DNA from: an uncultured Marvinbryantia sp.
GTDB lineage: Bacteria; Bacillota; Clostridia; Lachnospirales; Lachnospiraceae
Direction: 5' to 3'
Assembly: GCA_947630735.1 (NCBI GenBank)
Contig: CANRIR010000003.1
Location: forward strand, 1 to 64,000
DNA: 64,000 bases
Below, one piece after another: positions 58,597-64,000 of the stretch (positions within the stretch are counted from its first letter, which is position 1; each line of letters begins with the position of its first letter). The notes under the pieces are model-generated. The model searched no databases. It was not told the DNA's origin and saw nothing but the letters and a program-made list of their open reading frames with translations. Made by a program: the position numbers and the translations under genes.

Positions 58597-59462
58597 CCTT
58601 TTGTTTTTCTCCTTTCTAGCTTCCTCTTCGTCAACAATATCAGAAGCGCTCCCACCGCCAGCAAAACGGAGAGCACTTGCGAAACAGGCAGGCCCGTACC
58701 CGGGATCAGCAGTTGGTCCGTTCGGATCCCTTCTATCCAGGCTCTGCCCACTCCGTAACCCATCAGGTAACACAGAAAAACTTCCCCGTGAAAATGTTTT
58801 TTCTTTATAAACCAGAGCAGGAACAGCATAAGTGCAAGGTTCCACAGAGATTCGTACAAAAAGGTGGGGTGCACCTGGATGAACTCCACACCGTCCACCG
58901 TCAGCAAATGATCCAGCATCTCCTGCGTGACGTCCCCGGAGCGGACGGCGCTTTTCGGGAGCGCCATGGCCAGCAGGCTGTCCGTATACCCGCCGAACAC
59001 CTCGCGGTTGAAAAAATTTCCCCACCGTCCGATGGCCTGCCCCAGCACCAGGCCGGCGCTCACGGTATCTGCCATCAGGCCGAAATCCTGCTTCTTTACC
59101 CGCGCGAAGATCCACACCGTCAGGATCCCCGCGAGCACGCCGCCGTAGATCGCCAGCCCTCCGCCGCGGAAATTGAACACCTCCAGCAGATGATCCCGGT
59201 AGCTGTCCCAGGAAAAGATCACATAATAGGCGCGCGCCCCTATGAGAGCACAGACGATGGTGATCAGGCTGACGTCAAAATACAGATCGGCGTCCTGCCC
59301 GGTCTTTCGGGCAATGCGCAGGATCAGCGAGATGCCGAGAAGCATTGCCGCCGCGATGGTAATGCCGTAATAGGCGATCTCAAACCCGAACACACTGACC
59401 GAGCTCCCCACATGTTTTAACGCGATCCCAAGATTCGGGAACAAGATACTGGCTTCGCTCAT
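58593..59462 (-). CDS. lgt: Prolipoprotein diacylglyceryl transferase
   Basis: GGGLAIYGGVLAG; GQAIGRWGNFFNREVFGGYTDS; HPTFLYESLWNL. Confidence 0.98.
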   Translation of the reverse strand: MSEASILFPNLGIALKHVGSSVSVFGFEIAYYGITIAAAMLLGISLILRIARKTGQDADLYFDVSLITIVCALIGARAYYVIFSWDSYRDHLLEVFNFRGGGLAIYGGVLAGILTVWIFARVKKQDFGLMADTVSAGLVLGQAIGRWGNFFNREVFGGYTDSLLAMALPKSAVRSGDVTQEMLDHLLTVDGVEFIQVHPTFLYESLWNLALMLFLLWFIKKKHFHGEVFLCYLMGYGVGRAWIEGIRTDQLLIPGTGLPVSQVLSVLLAVGALLILLTKRKLERRKTKG

Positions 59463-59484
59463 CGTTTATCAACCCCTGTTTTTC

Positions 59485-60582
59485 TCAGACTGCAAACCGG
59501 AACAGGATCACATCCCCGTCTTTTACCACATAATCTTTGCCCTCCAGGCCGACCAGGCCCTTTTCCTTCGCAGCGGCAAGGCTGCCGCAGTCCAGCAGAT
59601 CCTGGTAGTTTACCACTTCGGCCCGGATAAACCCGCGCTCAAAATCGGAGTGGATCTTTCCCGCCGCCTGGGGAGCCTTTGTCCCGATCCGGATCGTCCA
59701 CGCCCTGGTCTCCGGCTCTCCCGCCGTCAGATAACTGATAAGCCCCAGCAGCCGGTAGCTGGCCTGGATCAGCTTCTCGAGGCCGGACTGTGTAAGGCCC
59801 AAGTCCTCCAGGAACATTTTTTTCTCATCTTCCTCCAGCTCCGCGATCTCCTGCTCGATCTGCGCGCAGACTACAAACACCTCGCTCCCCTGCCTGGCCG
59901 CGAGACTGCGCACCGCCTGCACATGGGGATTGGAAGCTCCGTCGTCCGCCAGGTCGGCCTCGGCCACATTGGCGGCAAAGATCACCGGCTTGCCCGTCAG
60001 AAGATTATACCCGGCAAGCATCGCCTGCTCCTCCTCGTCGTCCGTGGAAAAAGAGATGGCCGGATCCCCGTTTTCCAGGTGCTCCTTCAGGCGTTTCAAA
60101 AGCTCCAGCTCCTTTGCCTGCGCCTTATCGTTCTTGGCCCCCTTGGAGGTCTTCGCGATCCTGCGCTCCAGGATCTCCAGATCCGAGAAGATCAGCTCCA
60201 GATTGATGGTCTCGATATCCCGCGCCGGATCCACGCTGCCGTCCACATGGATGACATTTCCATCCTCAAAGCAGCGCACCACATGCACGATCGCGTCCAC
60301 CTCCCGGATGTGAGAGAGGAACTGGTTGCCAAGGCCCTCGCCTTTGGACGCCCCTTTTACCAGGCCGGCGATGTCCACAAATTCGATCACGGCCGGCGTC
60401 ACTTTCACAGAGTGGTACAGCTCTGCCAGCTTGCCCAGGCGCTCGTCCGGCACCGCTACCACGCCCACGTTGGGGTCGATGGTGCAGAACGGATAGTTGG
60501 CCGACTCCGCCCCCGCTTTCGTAAGGGAATTAAACAGCGTGCTTTTTCCGACATTCGGCAGACCTACGATTCCAAGTTTCAT
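59485..60582 (-). CDS. ychF: Redox-regulated ATPase YchF
   Basis: MKLGIVGLPNVGKSTLFNSLTKAGAESANYPFCTIDPNVG; IRIGTKAPQAAGKIHSDFERGFIRAEV. Confidence 0.98.
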   Translation of the reverse strand: MKLGIVGLPNVGKSTLFNSLTKAGAESANYPFCTIDPNVGVVAVPDERLGKLAELYHSVKVTPAVIEFVDIAGLVKGASKGEGLGNQFLSHIREVDAIVHVVRCFEDGNVIHVDGSVDPARDIETINLELIFSDLEILERRIAKTSKGAKNDKAQAKELELLKRLKEHLENGDPAISFSTDDEEEQAMLAGYNLLTGKPVIFAANVAEADLADDGASNPHVQAVRSLAARQGSEVFVVCAQIEQEIAELEEDEKKMFLEDLGLTQSGLEKLIQASYRLLGLISYLTAGEPETRAWTIRIGTKAPQAAGKIHSDFERGFIRAEVVNYQDLLDCGSLAAAKEKGLVGLEGKDYVVKDGDVILFRFAV

Positions 60583-60738
60583 CTATCTTATCCTCCTAAA
60601 ACGAATCATTTTCCCAAATTCTTTAAATATAAAACAGTTTATCACAAAAAACGACATGCTGACAAGCAAATCCGTTCGTCCAAATTCGACACATTTTTCA
60701 CATGTGCCGCCCGAGGGGCCGTCCATTGCGCGGTTTTG

Positions 60739-61386
60739 CTAATCCCGCGATTCGACCACCAGCAGCTGCCCGCTGTCGAAGCAGACAGAAGCCTCCTCGT
60801 CCACGATCTGGTTGCTGATGCCAACGGCATCCCTCCATGTCATAGTGTACCCATCCAGCGGATAGAAAAACCCTTTCAGGGTGAGATTTGTAACCGGTTC
60901 CCCAAAGCAGAGCAGCGATACATACTTCCCATACTGCCCGGATCTTTGCAGGGTGATGGGAGCGTCCACAAGCCTCACCCGGTTGCGGGGATCCACCAGC
61001 GCACAGGGGATCCCGGCCGCCAGCGGCATGGAGAGATTTTTCAGGCTCCCCAGCACATGGTCCAGCCTGGTGCCCATGGCGCCCAGGACCGTGATCCTTT
61101 CGCTGCCCTTCCCGATGGCGGCGCCCATAGCGATCTCCATATCGGTGGAATCCTTCTGGGGCTGATAGGTGCGGATCTCCACGCCGGATCTGCGGAAATA
61201 CTCCAGCGCATCATGGTCCACGGAATCAAAATCCCCCACGATCAGGTCGGGAGCGCGCCCCGCCTGCCGCAGAAATTCCATGCCCCGGTCCGCAGCGATG
61301 ACAAAGTCAAAATTTTCTTTTCTCATAAAAGCAAGGGCAAAATCAAAATCGATATTGCCCCCGCCAACGATCAACGTATTTTTCAT
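60739..61386 (-). CDS. Thiamine diphosphokinase
   Basis: VIAADRGMEFLRQAGRAPDLIVGDFDSVD; YQPQKDSTDMEIAMGAAIGKGSERITVLGAMGTRLDHVLGSLKNL. Confidence 0.93.
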   Translation of the reverse strand: MKNTLIVGGGNIDFDFALAFMRKENFDFVIAADRGMEFLRQAGRAPDLIVGDFDSVDHDALEYFRRSGVEIRTYQPQKDSTDMEIAMGAAIGKGSERITVLGAMGTRLDHVLGSLKNLSMPLAAGIPCALVDPRNRVRLVDAPITLQRSGQYGKYVSLLCFGEPVTNLTLKGFFYPLDGYTMTWRDAVGISNQIVDEEASVCFDSGQLLVVESRD

Positions 61387-61398
61387 CCCGTGATTCTC

Positions 61399-62052
61399 TC
61401 ATTTCATGATTTCTTTCAGCGCCGCCGCGTTCTTTCGGATATCTCCTCCAAACACCGCCGAGCCCGCCACGATCACATTCGCTCCCGCCTCCAGGACCTT
61501 CGGCAGGGTGCGGCTGTTGATACCGCCGTCCACCTGGATATCCGTGCAGCGGCCCTCGTCCTGCAGCCTTTTGAGCAGGGTCCGGATCTTTTCCAGGCTG
61601 GACTCGATAAAGGCCTGCCCGCCGAAGCCCGGATTCACCGTCATGATCAGCACCATATCCGTCTTGTCCAGCACATGATCCAGCGCGTTCAGGGGCGTAG
61701 CCGGGTTCAGGGCCACGCCGGTGCGAAGCCCCAGCTCCCGGATCTCCTGCAGGGTGCGGTCCAGATGGCGGCAGGCCTCCGCGTGCACGGTGATGGAATC
61801 CGCCCCGCAGTCCGCGAAGTCCTTCAGATAGCGCTCCGGATCCTGCACCATCAGATGCACGTCGAAGGGCTTCTCTGTCACTTTCCGCACGGACCGGATG
61901 AGCGGCATGCCGAAAGAGATACTCGGCACAAACATCCCATCCATCACATCGATATGGATATAATCCGCCCCCGCTTCATCCGCCGTCCGGATCTGCTCGC
62001 CCAGCACGGAAAAATCCGCCGCCAGGATAGATGGTGCCAGTAAATTTTTCAT
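61399..62052 (-). CDS. rpe: Ribulose-phosphate 3-epimerase
   Basis: LAPSILAADFSVLGEQIRTADEAGADYIHIDVMDGMFVPSISFG; TVNPGFGGQAFI; QVDGGIN. Confidence 0.98.
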   Translation of the reverse strand: MKNLLAPSILAADFSVLGEQIRTADEAGADYIHIDVMDGMFVPSISFGMPLIRSVRKVTEKPFDVHLMVQDPERYLKDFADCGADSITVHAEACRHLDRTLQEIRELGLRTGVALNPATPLNALDHVLDKTDMVLIMTVNPGFGGQAFIESSLEKIRTLLKRLQDEGRCTDIQVDGGINSRTLPKVLEAGANVIVAGSAVFGGDIRKNAAALKEIMK

Positions 62053-62065
62053 GTTTTCGTCCCCT

Positions 62066-62938
62066 TTAATACCGTTTCCTGTTTTTTAATTCCTCATACA
62101 TTTCCAGATAATCCTCATAGCGCTGCCGGCTGATCTCTCCCGCCTCCAGCGCGGCCTTTACCGCGCAGTCCGGCTCATGGGTGTGGGTGCAGCCCAGAAA
62201 CCTGCAGGCGCCATAGGGCGCAAACTCCGGCATGTAATCTTTCAGATCTTCCTTTGCCATGTCCCACACGTCCAGGGAACTGAACCCCGGCGTGTCCATC
62301 AGGAAGGTGTCTTCCTCCACGATAAAGATCTCCGAGTGGCGGGTGGTGTGCCGCCCGCGATCGATCTTCCGGCTGATCTCCCCCGTCTGCATGCCGGCGT
62401 CCGGCACCAGCAGGTTGACCATGGTGGACTTTCCCACCCCCGACGGACCGGCCACAGCCGTCGTCTTTCCCCTGAGCAGGGCACGCAGATCGCCGATCCC
62501 CCGGCCCTCCAGGGCGCTCACGCAAAGGACCGGGCAGCCGCACTTCCGATAGATATCCTGCAGTCTCCCGCACTCCTCCTCGGGCACCGCATCCGCTTTG
62601 TTAAAGCAGATGACGGAGGGAACTCCCTGTTTTTCCATCGCGATCAGAAACCGGTCCAGAAGATTCAGGTTCGGTTTCGGCTTTGCGGCCGCGAAGATGA
62701 CCAGCGCCTGGTCGATATTGGCCGCCGCAGGGCGGATCAGTTCGTTTTTCCGCGGCAGGATCTCGTCAATGTTCCCCTCCTGTTCCTCCTCCTGGAGGAC
62801 CGTCATCTCCACATCGTCGCCCACCAGCGGTTTCCGCCTGTCTTTCCGGAAGATTCCCTTTGCCCTGCACTCATAGACGCCGGACTTTGTCCGGACATAG
62901 TAAAATCCCGCGATTCCCTTGATGATCTTTCCCTGCAT
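62066..62938 (-). CDS. rsgA: Ribosome small subunit-dependent GTPase A
   Basis: VICFNKADAV; TTAVAGPSGVGKSTMVNLLVPDAGMQTGEISRKIDRGRHTTRH; GCTHTHEPDCAVKAALEAGEIS. Confidence 0.98.
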   Translation of the reverse strand: MQGKIIKGIAGFYYVRTKSGVYECRAKGIFRKDRRKPLVGDDVEMTVLQEEEQEGNIDEILPRKNELIRPAAANIDQALVIFAAAKPKPNLNLLDRFLIAMEKQGVPSVICFNKADAVPEEECGRLQDIYRKCGCPVLCVSALEGRGIGDLRALLRGKTTAVAGPSGVGKSTMVNLLVPDAGMQTGEISRKIDRGRHTTRHSEIFIVEEDTFLMDTPGFSSLDVWDMAKEDLKDYMPEFAPYGACRFLGCTHTHEPDCAVKAALEAGEISRQRYEDYLEMYEELKNRKRY

Positions 62939-62942
62939 AGAT

Positions 62943-64000
62943 TCAGTCTACCTGCTCGAACGGAACTTCATAGGATGCCAGCGACACATACTGACCGGTG
63001 GCCGCGTCCAGCACATACAGGATCACCTGGCCGCTGCTCATGCCGGCCGCTCCCTCCACGGAGAGGTCATACGGGAAGGTGATCGGCTGGCCCTCCACCA
63101 GGGTCCTGACCGTATTTCCCTGCACCAGCTCCAGCTTTGCCGTCTGCCCGTTGTAGTTGGCATCCGCCAGGAGCTGCGCGTTGCACATCCAGGTGCCGGC
63201 GGAAATGTCCGCCACCGTCTCCTCGGCCGACGTCTGCGGCTCCGTCTCCATGACGACGTGCTGCTCACTCTCCCGCTGTTCCGTCATTTCCATGGTTTCC
63301 GGCTGGTCATCCTCCCCCTGCTCGGTATACAGAAGATCCGTCCCGCTGTCCGGCCCGCCGCCGGATCCCTGCGTCTGCATCTGCACGGGCGCTTCTGTCT
63401 GTCCGCTCAGGCTGCGGAAGATCCCGGGCAGGCTGAATTTTATGATGCCCAGGGCGTTTGCGATGAGCCCCAGGAAAATGCAGGCGATCAGCACCGTCAC
63501 CACGATGCTCCCGACCGTCATGATCTTCTCCAGCCTCGGGTTCAGGATCCCCCGGTTTTCTTCTTCTTCCTTAAAGCCTCTCCGACCCTCATATTCCTCC
63601 TGGTAGTCGTAGCCCCGGTTCCCGTAAGCCCGGCCGTATTTATAGGGATCGTAGCCGCCGGCCGGCCCCTGTCCCGCGTAGCCCATATTGCTAGGGGCCT
63701 GGCCCGGATAGCCCGCTCCGCCCGGCATGCCTCCCGCAGGCGGCGCCGCATATCCGCCGTTCATGGGCTGTCCGCCCGTGTCGTTCATCCCCGTTCCGCT
63801 CTGCCCGCCGTTTCCGTTCAGGCGGGAAGACAGATAGCCCTCCTTGATCGCTCCCAGTTCTTCCTTCGAGATCTTGATGGTCTGTCCGTTGGGCGCGTTC
63901 GCGATATGCACAAAATCCCCGTCCGGGTTGACTAAGGACTCCTTCAGGTCGTAAATGAGCTCCGACATATTGGCATAGCGCCGGTCCGGGCTCTTCTGCG
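62943..64000 (-). CDS. Ser/Thr protein kinase (PrkC/Stk-like), C-terminal part; kinase domain lies beyond window
   Basis: Frame is open to 64000, reading QKSPDRRYANMSELIYDLKESLVNPDGDFV (kinase C-lobe end), then a proline/glycine-rich linker, TM VVTVLIACIFLGLIANAL and extracellular region; followed by rsgA-rpe-thiN. Confidence 0.8.
   Translation of the reverse strand, partial: QKSPDRRYANMSELIYDLKESLVNPDGDFVHIANAPNGQTIKISKEELGAIKEGYLSSRLNGNGGQSGTGMNDTGGQPMNGGYAAPPAGGMPGGAGYPGQAPSNMGYAGQGPAGGYDPYKYGRAYGNRGYDYQEEYEGRRGFKEEEENRGILNPRLEKIMTVGSIVVTVLIACIFLGLIANALGIIKFSLPGIFRSLSGQTEAPVQMQTQGSGGGPDSGTDLLYTEQGEDDQPETMEMTEQRESEQHVVMETEPQTSAEETVADISAGTWMCNAQLLADANYNGQTAKLELVQGNTVRTLVEGQPITFPYDLSVEGAAGMSSGQVILYVLDAATGQYVSLASYEVPFEQVD

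Noticed and set aside
58447-59115. 222-aa minus-strand ORF as one protein
   Set aside because: The upstream part is out of frame within lgt; only the last 49 codons look like a real gene.
59650-62043. 797-aa plus-strand ORF antisense to ychF, thiN and rpe
   Set aside because: Codon-mirror artefact of high-GC genes; His/Arg-rich low-complexity translation, no recognisable family, and the opposite strand encodes clear housekeeping proteins.
1-64000. CRISPR arrays, rRNA and tRNA genes
   Set aside because: No regularly spaced repeat-spacer pattern, no rRNA-like stretches and no tRNA cloverleaf noticed on reading; a tRNAscan/Infernal run would be needed to exclude weak candidates.

Overview
The window is chromosomal DNA from a Firmicute, probably Lachnospiraceae-like (inferred from gene content and order only). 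Left third (662-13488, minus strand): S10/spc ribosomal-protein cluster from rpsJ to infA, with secY, adk, map and a KOW protein. It is preceded by a consensus sigma-A promoter and a structured leader, and ends at a terminator right after infA instead of continuing into rpmJ-rpsM-rpsK-rpsD-rpoA-rplQ. The left edge carries a partial PD-(D/E)XK nuclease/transposase-like ORF. About 15.8-25.9 kb is an AT-rich accessory region: four large secreted proteins (SH3/ricin/C39-like; YARHG; tandem PPC-like repeats plus Fn3-like; Fn3-like plus Big2-like), a divergent XRE regulator and an AbiEi/AbiEii module with a perfect inverted repeat over its promoter. The middle holds a metallophosphoesterase, an unusual ParB-like/BMP fusion, a TIGR03915/TIGR03916 radical-SAM DNA repair pair with two LexA-type boxes around its promoter, aspS, murI, a class A PBP, glcK, hprK, uvrC and galE. 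The right third (45-58 kb) is a rearranged dcw cluster with an MraZ-box promoter, followed by a Spo0E-like micro-ORF, lgt, ychF, thiN, rpe, rsgA and the C-terminal part of a Ser/Thr kinase running off the end. Main leads: the LexA-boxed radical SAM operon, the S10 leader, a covarying TGC-triloop hairpin family, the AbiE operator, the ParB/BMP fusion and the secreted-protein island. All family names come from reading the translations; no database search was run.
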